Shown here: positions 25,746 to 35,123 of the stretch, piece by piece | How positions within the stretch are numbered: position 1 is the first letter of the stretch | Layout of the letters: the number at the start of each line of letters is the position of its first letter | Assembly: GCA_002722885.1 (NCBI GenBank) | Contig: PBNE01000002.1 | Coordinates: 124,001 to 188,000, forward strand | Length of the DNA stretch: 64,000 nucleotides | DNA from: Rhodospirillaceae bacterium | GTDB taxonomy: Bacteria; Pseudomonadota; Alphaproteobacteria; SP197 | Direction of reading: 5' to 3' | Made by a program: the position numbers and the translations under genes | The notes under the pieces: model-generated | What the model saw: only the letters and a program-made list of their open reading frames with translations | What the model was told of the DNA's origin: nothing | The model's database searches: none

Positions 25746-27697
25746 CTCTGCAGCGCTTCGAGACCCTCGAACAGCTTCAGCGCATCGGGATTGGCCAGCG
25801 CTTCGGTGTTCTTGACCTGGCGGCCGTGAACGATGTCTCGCACCGCGAGTTCGCTGATTTTGTTGGAGCGGGTGCGCGGGATGTCGGCGACAGTGATCAC
25901 CTTGGCCGGCATGTGGCGCGGTGAGGCGTTGGTGCGGATCTTCTGCCGGATCGCAGCCACCAGATCATCGGTCAGTTCTTGGCCGGGCCGCATGACTACA
26001 AACAGCACGACACGGACGTCATCGTCCCAGTCCTGGCCGATGCAGAGCGACTCCAGCACCTCGTCGAACTGTTCGACCTGACGGTAGATTTCCGCCGTGC
26101 CTATACGCACACCGCCGGGATTGAGCACGGCATCAGAACGGCCGTAGATCACCATGCCACCCGCTTCGGTCACCATTGACCAGTCGCCGTGACGCCAGAT
26201 GTTGTCGAAGGTGTCGAAATAGGCCGCGTGATACTTCGCGCCGTCGGGGTCGTTCCAGAAACCGACCGGCATGGACGGGAACGGCCGGGTGCAGACCAGT
26301 TCGCCCTTCTCACCGGTGGGCAGGGCCTTGCCATCATCGCCGAAGACATCCACGGCCATGCCCAGACCGCGCGACTGGATCTCGCCCTTCCGCACGGGCA
26401 ATACAGGATTGCCCAGCGCAAAACACGAGATGATGTCGGTTCCGCCCGAGATCGACGAAAGCTGCATGTCCTGCTTCACGTCGCGGTAGACGTAGTCGAA
26501 GCCTTCGTGGGCGAGCGGTGAGCCGGTCGACATGAAGAGACGGAGGCGCGAGAGATCATGGGTCTCACGCGGCTTCACGCCGGCCTTTTCGATGGCCGAG
26601 ATGTACTTCGCCGAGGTGCCGAAGATCGTCATGCGCTCCTGCTCGCAGAAGTCCCACAGGATCGAGGGCGACGGGTGAGCCGGGTTGCCTTCGTAGATCA
26701 GCAGGGTGGCGCCGATCGCAAGACCCGAGACCTGCCAGTTCCACATCATCCAGCCGCAGGTCGAGAAGTAGAGCATGCGGTCGCCCGACTGCAGATCGCA
26801 GTGCAGGCGGTGTTCCTTCAGATGCTGCAGCAAAGTGCCGCCGTGGCCGTGCACTATACACTTGGGCGCTCCGGTCGTGCCTGACGAATACATGATGAAA
26901 AGCGGATGATCGAAGTGCACCTGGACGAACGGTATGTCGCCGGCAGGGACATCGGCCGTCGCCTGGCCCCAAGATACGGCCTTGGGCAGCGCCGAAAGAT
27001 CAGGAGCATCTTCGACATAGGGCACCACCACAACGGCCACGACGCTGGGCAGGTCGGCGAGTATTTCGGCGACACGTGGCCGGCTGTCGAAGCTCTTACC
27101 GCCGTAGAAGTAGCCGTCCGCGCAGATCAGGACCTTCGGCTCGATCTGGCCGAAGCGGTCGAGCACACCCCGCGTCCCGAAGTCGGGCGAGCATGACGAC
27201 CAGACAGCACCGAGACTGGCTGTGGCCAGCATCGCCGCGATGGTTTCGGGTAGGTTGGGCAGGAAACCCGCGACGCGGTCGCCCTCTTCCACGCCCTGGG
27301 CCTGAAGCCAGGCGCGCAGGGCCGCAACCCTGTCGTAGAGCTGCGCGAAGGTCAGGACACTGCGGGTGCCGTTCTCGCGCCAGCAGACGATCGCCTCGTC
27401 ACCGTCCCGGCGGCGCAGGAGGTTTTCGGCATGATTCAAACGCGCCTCGGGGAACCAGCGCGCGCCGGGCATAGCGTCGCCATTCTCCAGGATCGCGCCG
27501 CCCCTTTCTGACGCCCGGACCTCACAATAGTCCCAGAGCAGCGACCAGAAGCCTTCCCGATCTTCGACCGACCAGCTCCACAGGGCATTGTAGTCCGCCA
27601 ACGTCCGGCCGCTCTTCTGTTCTGCCAGCACGCGGAACTGGTTCATGGCGGTCGCCGCAACGCGGTCTTGGCCGGGGGTCCAGAGAATCTCGTTCAT
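25742..27697 (-). CDS. Acetoacetyl-CoA synthetase (acetoacetate-CoA ligase)
   Basis: The 651-residue ANL-superfamily enzyme has an N-terminal ACAS domain ('ARWFPEARLNHAENLLRR'), AMP-binding motif 'FIMYSSGTTGAPKCIVHGHG', 'STGSPLAHEGFDYVY' and the C-terminal catalytic lysine region ('IPRTRSNKISELAVRD'). The pattern matches acetoacetate-CoA ligases more closely than acetyl-CoA synthetases. It activates acetoacetate with ATP and CoA, linking ketone bodies or polyhydroxybutyrate degradation to central metabolism. The gene is complete, with no partner gene adjacent on the same strand. Confidence 0.93.
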   Translation of the reverse strand: MNEILWTPGQDRVAATAMNQFRVLAEQKSGRTLADYNALWSWSVEDREGFWSLLWDYCEVRASERGGAILENGDAMPGARWFPEARLNHAENLLRRRDGDEAIVCWRENGTRSVLTFAQLYDRVAALRAWLQAQGVEEGDRVAGFLPNLPETIAAMLATASLGAVWSSCSPDFGTRGVLDRFGQIEPKVLICADGYFYGGKSFDSRPRVAEILADLPSVVAVVVVPYVEDAPDLSALPKAVSWGQATADVPAGDIPFVQVHFDHPLFIMYSSGTTGAPKCIVHGHGGTLLQHLKEHRLHCDLQSGDRMLYFSTCGWMMWNWQVSGLAIGATLLIYEGNPAHPSPSILWDFCEQERMTIFGTSAKYISAIEKAGVKPRETHDLSRLRLFMSTGSPLAHEGFDYVYRDVKQDMQLSSISGGTDIISCFALGNPVLPVRKGEIQSRGLGMAVDVFGDDGKALPTGEKGELVCTRPFPSMPVGFWNDPDGAKYHAAYFDTFDNIWRHGDWSMVTEAGGMVIYGRSDAVLNPGGVRIGTAEIYRQVEQFDEVLESLCIGQDWDDDVRVVLFVVMRPGQELTDDLVAAIRQKIRTNASPRHMPAKVITVADIPRTRSNKISELAVRDIVHGRQVKNTEALANPDALKLFEGLEALQS

Positions 27698-27804
27698 GAG
27701 GCGGTATCCAAGGGTGCTGAGAACGTCCGGTCTCCTAGCACATGTCCGCCATGAGCCGGAACCGGGTGGTGGTGCACCGGGTGGAAGCGTAGGCTTCCCG
27801 CTTC

Positions 27805-28758
27805 ATGGCCTCCAAGCCTCTCAGCGAACGGTTCTCCGTCCCGGTCTATGCCGCCGGGCTGCTGGTGCTGGCCTGCGTCGGCTTTGCCGCGATGAACGGG
27901 ATCATCCGTCATCTCGGCACAACGCTCGCGGTCGACCCGCTGATCATCGTGTTCTGCCGCAACTTCTTTGCCTTTGTCGTGATGGTGCCCTGGCTGCTAC
28001 GCGGCGGTTTCGAGGTGATGAAAACCACGCGCTTTCCGCTGATCTCGCTGCGGGTGCTGTTCGGTTTCCTGAGCATGGCGGCGTGGTTCACCGCCCTTGC
28101 CATCGTTCCGCTGTCGAACGCCGTGGCGCTGTCGTTCACCGCACCGCTGTTTGCCGCCATCGCGGCGGTAATCATCCTGCGCGAGGTCATCCGGGCACGG
28201 CGGATCACGGCGCTCGCCATCGGTTTCGTCGGCATGCTGGTGATCCTGCGGCCGGGCTCCGAGCCGGCCGGCTGGTGTGAGCTGATCGTGGTGTTCTCGG
28301 CCGCCACCATGGCGCTTTCGATCGTCATCATGAAGCTGCTGACACGCACCGAAGCCACGCCCGCCCTGGTGGTCTGGCAGAACATGCTGCTCACACCGGT
28401 TTCCCTGATTCCCGCTCTTTTCGTCTGGGCCTGGCCGACGCCCGACGGCTGGTTCTGGCTGATCGCGGTGGGCGTCATCGCGACGCTGTCGCATCTGGCA
28501 TTCACGCGCGCTTTTTCGATGGCCGACACGACCTATCTCCTGCCCTTCGACTACATCCGCCTGCCGATTGTCGCTGTCATCGGCTGGTTCGCATTTTCCG
28601 AACCCACAGACGCCTGGACCTGGGTGGGTGCGGCGATCATCGCGGGCAGCACGGTCTACGTCGCCCATCGCGAGTCCAAGATGAAGGCCGCCGGGGCCGT
28701 GCGAGATACAGCCCGCTCGCCCCATGTCACCGGCCGTTCGGTCGCGCCGAAAAAATAG
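27805..28758 (+). CDS. EamA/DMT-superfamily transporter
   Basis: The 317-residue protein has about ten hydrophobic segments in two repeated EamA halves. The first half includes 'DPLIIVFCRNFFAFVVMVPW' and 'PLSNAVALSFTAPLFAAIAA'. The second includes 'YLLPFDYIRLPIVAVIGWFA' and 'WTWVGAAIIAGSTVYVAHRE'. EamA proteins export or import small metabolites such as amino acids; the substrate cannot be predicted. It is divergent from the acetoacetyl-CoA synthetase gene and ends 8 bp before the convergent, interrupted MFS gene. Confidence 0.92.
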   Translation: MASKPLSERFSVPVYAAGLLVLACVGFAAMNGIIRHLGTTLAVDPLIIVFCRNFFAFVVMVPWLLRGGFEVMKTTRFPLISLRVLFGFLSMAAWFTALAIVPLSNAVALSFTAPLFAAIAAVIILREVIRARRITALAIGFVGMLVILRPGSEPAGWCELIVVFSAATMALSIVIMKLLTRTEATPALVVWQNMLLTPVSLIPALFVWAWPTPDGWFWLIAVGVIATLSHLAFTRAFSMADTTYLLPFDYIRLPIVAVIGWFAFSEPTDAWTWVGAAIIAGSTVYVAHRESKMKAAGAVRDTARSPHVTGRSVAPKK

Positions 28759-28766
28759 GTCCAGCT

Positions 28767-29978
28767 TCATCGCCGCTTGACGCCGACCCACAACAGCACC
28801 GTGCCAACGGATGCGTATATCGCGAAGGCGGTCAGCGACGTGGCAAAACTCAGACCGCTGTCGAGCATGACCCCGATGATCACGGGCCCGATCGCACTCG
28901 CAAAAACCTCAAGAGCCGTGACCAGGCTCTTGATCGCCCCGAGATGATCGACGCCGTAAATCTCCGCCCGCATGGCGGTCACCAGCACATGTGTGCCGCT
29001 GCTGAGGCCAAGCAATAGGAAGTAGGGCCAGACGGTGTAGGCCGAATCGAACAGGGCCATCACGCCCAGGGCCAGGATCAGGGGTAACAGCTTGAACGGC
29101 AGAAAGCGCATCGCCCCGAAACGGTCGATCAGGGGGCCGAGAAAGAAAGCGGGTCCGACACCCGCCACCGCGTAGAGAACATAGTTCCCCGTGATCCAGG
29201 CATGGGACCAGCCCTTGGCATCGGCGATGTTGAGATGATGGAAGAACATCGCCGTGCTGATCATCGACGGCGCAAGCAGGCCCGGCAGCAGCAGCCAGAA
29301 CCTGACATCCCGCAGCACCTCGCCGCGTGTTGCCGACCGTGCATTCTCGTTGGTCAGGCCACCTGCCCCGTGATCGCGGGTGAGGTAGGCTTGATGACGG
29401 GCCGATTGCCCACGCAAGAGCGGGATCAGCACCACGGCGATCAGGGCGGCTGACACACCATAGGTGCTGCGCCAGCCGATCACACCGATGGCGATCACCG
29501 CCAGAAACGGCAGCAGCGCTTCACCGATGGATTCGCCGAACGAGCCAATCGCCAGAGCCCAGCCCCGGCCGTCGTTGTAATAGCGGGCCATGCTGGTGGC
29601 CGCGATGTGGCTCATCAGGCCCTGCCCGCTCTGGCGCAACAGGAAGATCGCGACCGTCAACATCACGACGCCCTGCGCGAGGATCATGGTCGAACAGGCC
29701 AGCACAAAGCCGATCATCACCACCAGCGTGTAGCGGCGCAGGTCGATGTGATCGATCAGCTTGCCGGTCTAGGGCAGGATCAGTGCACTGGCCAGCGTGC
29801 CGATCATGTAGATGCTGCCCCAGGTCGTGTGGTCGAGGCCGAAGGCCTGCTGGACGCTGAGCTCGAAGATGCCGACAAAGAACGTCTGGCCGAAGCTCGA
29901 CGCCCCTGTCATGACAAAGCCGAACCCGACAAAACGCCAGTTCTTCAGAGCAAACTCGGAATAGGCCCCCAACGGCAT
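28767..29978 (-). pseudogene. MFS transporter interrupted by an in-frame TAG codon
   Basis: From ATG 29978 the frame reads MPLGAYSEFALKNWRFVGFG with helix 1 'SSFGQTFFVGIFELSV' and reaches 'LASALILP', then TAG at 29769-29771. It continues in the same frame as 'TGKLIDHIDLRRYTLVV' to 28767. The intact neighbour reads 'LASALLLPWSGKQIDRLDLR' here, so Trp TGG mutated to TAG. Truncation after about 70 residues should abolish transport unless the codon is suppressed or translation restarts downstream. It lies 4 bp downstream of its paralogue in the same operon. Confidence 0.8.
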
Positions 29979-29982
29979 GTCT

Positions 29983-31218
29983 TCAGCGAAGCGGTCGTGG
30001 CGTGCGCAGAGCCAGCATGACTGAGCCGATGCCAGCCGCCGTCGAGGCGGCAAAGATGTAGCAGACTGCACCAGTCGAAAGACCGGAGTCCATCAGGCTG
30101 CCCATAATGACGGGACCCAGGGCCGAGGCGAAAACCCCCAACGAAGCGACCAGACTCTTGATCGCGCCCAGATGCGCCGTGCCATAGAGCTCCGCCCACA
30201 TCGCGGTCACAGCGGTATGCGCGAGACCGGTGCTGAGACCGGCGAAGAAGAAATAGATCACGACCCAAATCGGCGCCTCACCCCAGCCGATCGCCAGCAG
30301 AGCCACCACCAGCGGGACCAGCATCGGCGCGATCAGGCGCGTGGCACCGAAGCGGTCGACGAGCGCGCCTGCCGCCAGCGACGTGGCGATGGTGGCACCG
30401 GCATAGACGACGTAGTTGCCAGTGATCCACTCGGCACTCCAGCCCTTTTCGGCGGCGACATTGAGGTGATGAAAGAAGAGTGCGGTGAGAATCAGCGCGG
30501 GCGCAAACAGCCCGGGCATCAGAAGCCAGAAGCGGCGGTCCCGCATCACCTGGGCCCGGGTCCAGGATGTCACTGCATCATCCTGATCGGCCATGCTGGC
30601 TTGCTGCGCGACATGACTCCGATGGCGCTCACCATGGCCCTTCAGGAGCCTGATCGCCGTCGGCAACAGGATCAGCAACATCACTGCGCCGGCGGCGGCA
30701 TAGGACCAGCGCCAGCCGATCACGCTGATCAGCAAAACTGCGGCAAAGGGCAGAACAGCTTCGCCGGTCGAGAAGCCCAGGGTGGCGATGGCGATGGCAC
30801 GACCCCGGCCCAACTCGAAGTACCGCGCCATGGTGGTGAAGGCGATATGGCTGGTGAGACCCTGACCAGACTGGCGCAGGAAGAAGATCGTGAGTACCAG
30901 CATGACGGGCCCCAGCGTGCCCGCGGCAAAGAAACAGGCGAACGCCAGGAAGCAGCCAACAATCAGGGTGTAGAGCCGCAGATCCAGCCGGTCGATCTGC
31001 TTGCCGCTCCACGGCAGAAGCAGCGCGCTCGCCAGCGTGCCGATCAGATAGACCGTGCCCCATTCAGTGTGGGAGAGGCCGAATTCACGCTGGATGCTGG
31101 GGCCGAACACGCCAATGAAGAAGGTCTGGCCGAAGCTCGAGGCAAAGGCCATGAGGAATCCAAAGCCGACGAGACTGCTGTTGGCGCGGGTAAAACGGAC
31201 ATAAGAACCAAGAGGCAT
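29983..31218 (-). CDS. Major facilitator superfamily transporter
   Basis: The 411-residue protein starts MPLGSYVRFTRANSSLVGFG and has twelve predicted membrane segments. 'SSFGQTFFIGVFGPSIQREF' and 'FFLRQSGQGLTSHIAFTTMA' identify it as a drug/metabolite-type MFS carrier related to the monocarboxylate/oxalate group. The substrate is unknown. It is a tandem paralogue of the interrupted gene at 28767-29978; the two share nearly the same helix 1-2 and loop sequences. The start at 31218 matches the paralogue's N-terminus. Confidence 0.9.
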   Translation of the reverse strand: MPLGSYVRFTRANSSLVGFGFLMAFASSFGQTFFIGVFGPSIQREFGLSHTEWGTVYLIGTLASALLLPWSGKQIDRLDLRLYTLIVGCFLAFACFFAAGTLGPVMLVLTIFFLRQSGQGLTSHIAFTTMARYFELGRGRAIAIATLGFSTGEAVLPFAAVLLISVIGWRWSYAAAGAVMLLILLPTAIRLLKGHGERHRSHVAQQASMADQDDAVTSWTRAQVMRDRRFWLLMPGLFAPALILTALFFHHLNVAAEKGWSAEWITGNYVVYAGATIATSLAAGALVDRFGATRLIAPMLVPLVVALLAIGWGEAPIWVVIYFFFAGLSTGLAHTAVTAMWAELYGTAHLGAIKSLVASLGVFASALGPVIMGSLMDSGLSTGAVCYIFAASTAAGIGSVMLALRTPRPLR

Positions 31219-31246
31219 GGACGATCCGACAGGGCGATGGTCTGCC

Positions 31247-31654
31247 TTATCCCGGATCGGGTGCAATAGCCATGGCGCAGGCTGCTAGACGCCGGCCTCC
31301 TGCCAGGCTTTCGCGCCGCTCCTCCTTCGACAATGCGCGGCGGGCACGCTCGCAGTGGACAGGCAGCACATGCTTGCGGACCGTGGCCAGCGCGTAGCCG
31401 ATCACCGTGGCATCATCCAGGAAACCGGCGCCAATCAACACATCGGGGATCAGATCGGCCGGGATCACTAAGTACGCCAGTGCAGCGACGAGGATCGCCT
31501 TAGCGCTGGTCGGTGTGTTGGGATCGAACGCGGCGAGATAGACAGCGACAAGATCGGTTCCAAACGGCAGTCGGCCGAGATTGCGTTTCAGCTTCGACCA
31601 GAATCCTTCGTGCACGTCCACTTCGTCGCGCTCGGCATGGCGCCGGTTGCGCAC
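31247..31654 (-). CDS. DUF1232 (YkvA-like) small membrane protein
   Basis: The protein has about 135 residues. The core 'ALAYLVIPADLIPDVLIGAG' followed by FLDDATVIGYAL is the DUF1232 signature: a short membrane-embedded hairpin with the conserved P-x-D-x-I-P-D. The proposed start is GTG at 31654, supported by AAGGAG 6 bp upstream. The function of DUF1232 proteins is not established. It is 28 bp upstream of the MFS pair on the same strand and could be co-transcribed. Confidence 0.85.
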   Translation of the reverse strand: MRNRRHAERDEVDVHEGFWSKLKRNLGRLPFGTDLVAVYLAAFDPNTPTSAKAILVAALAYLVIPADLIPDVLIGAGFLDDATVIGYALATVRKHVLPVHCERARRALSKEERRESLAGGRRLAACAMAIAPDPG

Positions 31655-31680
31655 GCGCTCCTTGAGTCAGATCACCGGCT

Positions 31681-31992
31681 TCATGACGATACCTGCCCGG
31701 ACTTCTTCGCCGCACGATCCATGAACCGTGCCATGGCGATATCGCGCTGGCTCAGCCCATCAACGTCATGGCTCGTGAGCGTGACATCGACACGGCTGTA
31801 GACATTGAACCATTCGGGATGGTGATCTACGACATCGGCATAGACCGCAACTCGCCCCATGAAGGCAAAGGCGTTCATGAAGTCGTCGAAGCGGAAGGTT
31901 TTGGTGATGGCGTCTCTGTCTGATGCGAGAGCCCAGCCATCAAGTTTGGCCAGCGCCACCTCGCGGTCGGCGCCCTGGAGTTTTTCGCTCAT
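31681..31992 (-). CDS. Pterin-4-alpha-carbinolamine dehydratase family protein
   Basis: The 103-residue protein starts MSEKLQGADREVALAKLDGW and has 'HHPEWFNVYSRVDVTLTSHD', the active-site histidine pair and aspartate of PCD/DCoH. The enzyme dehydrates 4a-hydroxytetrahydropterin to regenerate cofactor for aromatic amino-acid hydroxylases, or acts in molybdopterin/folate-related pathways in bacteria lacking them. No phenylalanine hydroxylase gene is adjacent. It precedes the DUF1232 gene on the same strand. Confidence 0.93.
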   Translation of the reverse strand: MSEKLQGADREVALAKLDGWALASDRDAITKTFRFDDFMNAFAFMGRVAVYADVVDHHPEWFNVYSRVDVTLTSHDVDGLSQRDIAMARFMDRAAKKSGQVSS

Positions 31993-32075
31993 GACACAGG
32001 ATGTAGCGATCGATTGTGGCAATGGCAAGGCAACAGAATTTCAGGCCGAAGCCGTTCAGCGATAGGCTCCTGGCG

Positions 32076-32480
32076 ATGAACACGAACGCACCACGCAATT
32101 TCGGCATGCCGCCGACCGCCGAGGAGATGGCCGCCGTGGCGGAAGAGGCGCTGGCGTCGATCCCCGAGGTGCTGCGGCGTCATGTCCGGGGCATCGCGAT
32201 TCTGGTCGAGGACTTCGCCGAGGACGCGGTGCTGCAGGACATGGAGATCGCCGACCCCTTTGAGCTTCTGGGCCTCTACAAGGGCGTCTCGCTGGATCAG
32301 CAATCGGTCTACGACACACCGCACGATCTCAACCGGGTCTATCTCTACCGTCGTCCGCTGCTCGACGTCTGGGCGGCCGGCGAGGATGCGCTGGAGGACC
32401 TGATTACCAACACGATCATTCACGAGATCGGCCACCATTTCGGCCTCTCCGACGACGACATGGAGCGACTGGAATCCTGA
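32076..32480 (+). CDS. Zincin-like metallopeptidase family protein (minimal HExxH type)
   Basis: The 134-residue protein starts MNTNAPRNFGMPPTAEEMAA and ends with 'NTIIHEIGHHFGLSDDDMER'. HEIGH is the HExxH zinc motif with a third ligand distal in the short 'GLSDDDM' turn. 'LGLYKGVSLDQQSVYDTPHD' is conserved in this family of small cytoplasmic zincins common in alphaproteobacteria and actinobacteria. Whether it is a working protease is unknown. It is divergent from the pterin dehydratase gene. Confidence 0.87.
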   Translation: MNTNAPRNFGMPPTAEEMAAVAEEALASIPEVLRRHVRGIAILVEDFAEDAVLQDMEIADPFELLGLYKGVSLDQQSVYDTPHDLNRVYLYRRPLLDVWAAGEDALEDLITNTIIHEIGHHFGLSDDDMERLES

Positions 32481-32669
32481 TCCGGGGACCCCTCCGCGTT
32501 TTTCGACGTTTAACCTCATGTACAGTAGGATTATGGAAATTCCTGAGATGTGTGGTCCTGTCTCTGCCACCGCCATTGTCTCCGTGAGCGGTGTTGTTGC
32601 AAGCACGGACCGCGTTGACCTGCCCAGTGCGCCGGGCCACTGTAGCGGCCATTGAATCGGAGCACAGAC

Positions 32670-33263
32670 ATGGGTTTGCAGGTGGTGGGCGCAGGGCTGG
32701 GCCGCACGGGCACGAATTCGCTCAAACTGGCGCTGGAACATCTGCTGAGCGGCGCGTGCCACCATATGTTCGAGGTCAAGACGACAGAGCACATGGCCGG
32801 CTGGGAACAGGCCGCTCTGGGCAATATGCCGGACTGGCACAGCTTTCTGTCCGATTTCACGGCCCTGGTCGACTGGCCCGGTGCCTCGTTCTGGCCCGAG
32901 CTGAGCGACGCCTTCCCCGAGGCCAAGGTCCTGCTTTCGGTGCGCGAGGGCGAGAGCTGGTACAAAAGCGCCAGCGAGACGATCTTTGTCGAGACCGACG
33001 ATCTCTCCGAAGAGTTCGATCGGATGTGGCATGCCATCCGCGACAACCGCTTCCCGGTCGACACCAACGACAAGGCTGCGACCATCGCAGCCATGGAGGC
33101 GCACAACGCAGCGGTGATCGACGCGATCCCGCCGGAGAGGCTGATAGTCTGGCCGACCGGAGGCGGCTGGGAACCGATCTGCGAGGGCCTGGACCTGCCG
33201 GTGCCCGACACCCCCTTCCCGCACAAGAACACCAAGAAGGAGTTCTGGGAACACGAAGGCTGA
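32670..33263 (+). CDS. Sulfotransferase family protein
   Basis: The 197-residue protein starts MGLQVVGAGLGRTGTNSLKL, a P-loop-like PAPS-binding motif (GRTGTNSLK) found in the sulfotransferase-4 family of bacteria and fungi. 'AKVLLSVREGESWYKSASET' is the second conserved block, including the 3'-phosphate-binding Arg/Ser. It would move sulfate from PAPS to a small molecule or lipid. Note that the cysH gene of the sulfate-reduction branch is broken in this window. It lies 5 bp upstream of chrA on the same strand. Confidence 0.85.
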   Translation: MGLQVVGAGLGRTGTNSLKLALEHLLSGACHHMFEVKTTEHMAGWEQAALGNMPDWHSFLSDFTALVDWPGASFWPELSDAFPEAKVLLSVREGESWYKSASETIFVETDDLSEEFDRMWHAIRDNRFPVDTNDKAATIAAMEAHNAAVIDAIPPERLIVWPTGGGWEPICEGLDLPVPDTPFPHKNTKKEFWEHEG

Positions 33264-33268
33264 GCCGC

Positions 33269-34507
33269 ATGACCGATCCGGCAACCCGCGGCGACTGCGC
33301 AGCTTCAGAGAGCCGCACGCCGATCGGCGCTCTCTTCCTCATCTTCCTGCGCCTGGGACTGACCTCCTTTGGCGGACCGGTCGCCCATCTCGGCTACTTC
33401 CGCGAAGAGTTCATCAACCGGCGCCAATGGATGAGCGAGCGCGCCTATGCCGACCTTGTGGCGCTCTGCCAGTTTCTGCCGGGCCCGGCTTCGAGCCAGG
33501 TGGGGATCGGCGTCGGCCTGTCGCACGCCGGGCTTCCGGGCGCTCTGGTGGCCTGGCTGGGCTTCACCATGCCTTCGGCGCTCGCGTTGATCGCCTTCGG
33601 TTACGGCGTGGTCACCTTTGAGAACAGGATCAACCCCGGCATCCTGCAGGGCCTCAAGGTCGTGGCCGTGGCCGTGGTTGCACAGGCTGTCTGGGGCATG
33701 GCGCGCAATCTCTGCCCCGATGCCAGGCGGGCGACCATAGCCGTGGCCGCGGCCTGTGGCGTGCTGGCCGCGCCGACGCCGCTGATGCAGGCTGGCGTGA
33801 TCGTGCTGGGCGGCATCGCCGGCCTGCTTTTCCTGAAGGCCGACACCGCGGACGAACACGCCGCGATCGGCATCCCGATCGGTCGTGGCCTGGCAATCGC
33901 TTCACTGATCGTGTTCTTCACGCTGCTGATCGGCCTGCCGGTTCTGGTCACGCTGTTTCCGTCCCACATCCTGGCTCTGGTCGAGAGCTTCTATTCCTCC
34001 GGTTCGCTAGTGTTCGGCGGCGGCCATGTCGTGCTGCCTCTGCTGCAGTCCGAAGTGGTGCCGCCCGCCTGGGTCTCGAACGACGCCTTCCTCGCCGGCT
34101 ACGGTGCGACGCAGGCGGTCCCCGGCCCGCTGTTCACCTTCGCCGCTTATCTGGGCACGGTGCTGGAGCCTGTGCCGAACGGCATCTGGGGCGGCATGAT
34201 CTGTCTGGTCGCGATCTTTGTGCCCTCGTTCCTGCTGGTGATCGGCGCCTTGCCGTTTTGGGAATCCCTGCGCCGGGCCAAGGCGATGCAGACCGCTCTG
34301 CTGGGCATCAACGCAGCGGTGGTCGGACTGCTTCTGGCCGCGCTCTATGACCCGGTCTGGACCAGCGCCATCCTGTCGGTCGCCGACTTCGGGCTGGCGA
34401 TGGTGCTGCTCACCCTCCTGGTCTTCTGGAAGCTGCCGCCCTGGCTGGTGGTGATCTTTTCGGCCCTGGGCGGGTGGGTTGTGGCGGTGATTCCGTCGTT
34501 GCTCTGA
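33269..34507 (+). CDS. chrA: Chromate transporter (ChrA family), two-domain form
   Basis: The 412-residue membrane protein has two homologous CHR halves. The first has 'FLRLGLTSFGGPVAHLGYFR' and 'LCQFLPGPASSQVGIGVGLS'. The second has 'FYSSGSLVFGGGHVVLPLLQ' and 'GYGATQAVPGPLFTFAAYLG'. ChrA exports chromate by an anion/proton-type mechanism; many chromosomal members may carry other oxyanions. The start at 33269 follows the sulfotransferase stop by 5 bp, so the two are probably co-transcribed. Whether they are linked through sulfate/chromate chemistry is only speculation. Confidence 0.93.
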   Translation: MTDPATRGDCAASESRTPIGALFLIFLRLGLTSFGGPVAHLGYFREEFINRRQWMSERAYADLVALCQFLPGPASSQVGIGVGLSHAGLPGALVAWLGFTMPSALALIAFGYGVVTFENRINPGILQGLKVVAVAVVAQAVWGMARNLCPDARRATIAVAAACGVLAAPTPLMQAGVIVLGGIAGLLFLKADTADEHAAIGIPIGRGLAIASLIVFFTLLIGLPVLVTLFPSHILALVESFYSSGSLVFGGGHVVLPLLQSEVVPPAWVSNDAFLAGYGATQAVPGPLFTFAAYLGTVLEPVPNGIWGGMICLVAIFVPSFLLVIGALPFWESLRRAKAMQTALLGINAAVVGLLLAALYDPVWTSAILSVADFGLAMVLLTLLVFWKLPPWLVVIFSALGGWVVAVIPSLL

Positions 34508-34580
34508 CGCGATGGCGGCAGGGGCAAGCCGTGCGGACAGAAGATGGAGGCCCCCATCAAGTGCGGGCATGACGAAGAGC

Positions 34581-35123
34581 TCACGGGAGCGGAAAACGTT
34601 CCAGTTCGCGGTAAACGGGCGGGCCATCGTGGCCGCGCAGGCTCTCGTAGAGTCCGAAGGTCTCGACACGGAACGGCGGTGACATCGTGAGGCTGTTGGC
34701 CTCAAGGAAACGCCCGACCCGGTCGGCCGGCGTACGGCGCATGCGGGCGAGTGTGACATGGGGCTGGTACTTGCGGTCCTCGACCTTCAGCCCGATGCGC
34801 TGGAGCATGATCGCGATCTTGTCGTGCAGACGCTTGAGCGGCTCCTTCGGCACCACGCCGGCGTAGAGAATCCGGGCATCGCCACGGCTGCCGAAGTGAT
34901 CGACACCATCGATCGCGAGGTCGAAGGGTTCAGCCTCGATCCCGGCCAGACCGGTGCAGACGTCGTCGGCCATGGTACCGTCGAGATTACCGAGATAACG
35001 CAGCGTGACGTGCATGTTTTCCGGCGGCACCCAGCGCGCACCGGGCACGCCGCGACCGAGACCGGCGAGCCGTTCGGCCACCGCATCGGGAACATCGACG
35101 GCAACAAACAGAGGCGGAGTCAT
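34581..35123 (-). CDS. thpR: RNA 2',3'-cyclic 3'-phosphodiesterase (LigT/ThpR)
   Basis: The 180-residue 2H phosphoesterase has two HxTx motifs, 'PPENMHVTLRYLGNLDG' and 'KYQPHVTLARMRR', which form the symmetric active site. The family hydrolyses 2',3'-cyclic phosphates on RNA ends and was first detected as a 2'-5' RNA ligase in vitro. It starts inside the stop of the upstream arylesterase gene (ATGA overlap), so translation is coupled. Complete and of normal length. Confidence 0.92.
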   Translation of the reverse strand: MTPPLFVAVDVPDAVAERLAGLGRGVPGARWVPPENMHVTLRYLGNLDGTMADDVCTGLAGIEAEPFDLAIDGVDHFGSRGDARILYAGVVPKEPLKRLHDKIAIMLQRIGLKVEDRKYQPHVTLARMRRTPADRVGRFLEANSLTMSPPFRVETFGLYESLRGHDGPPVYRELERFPLP

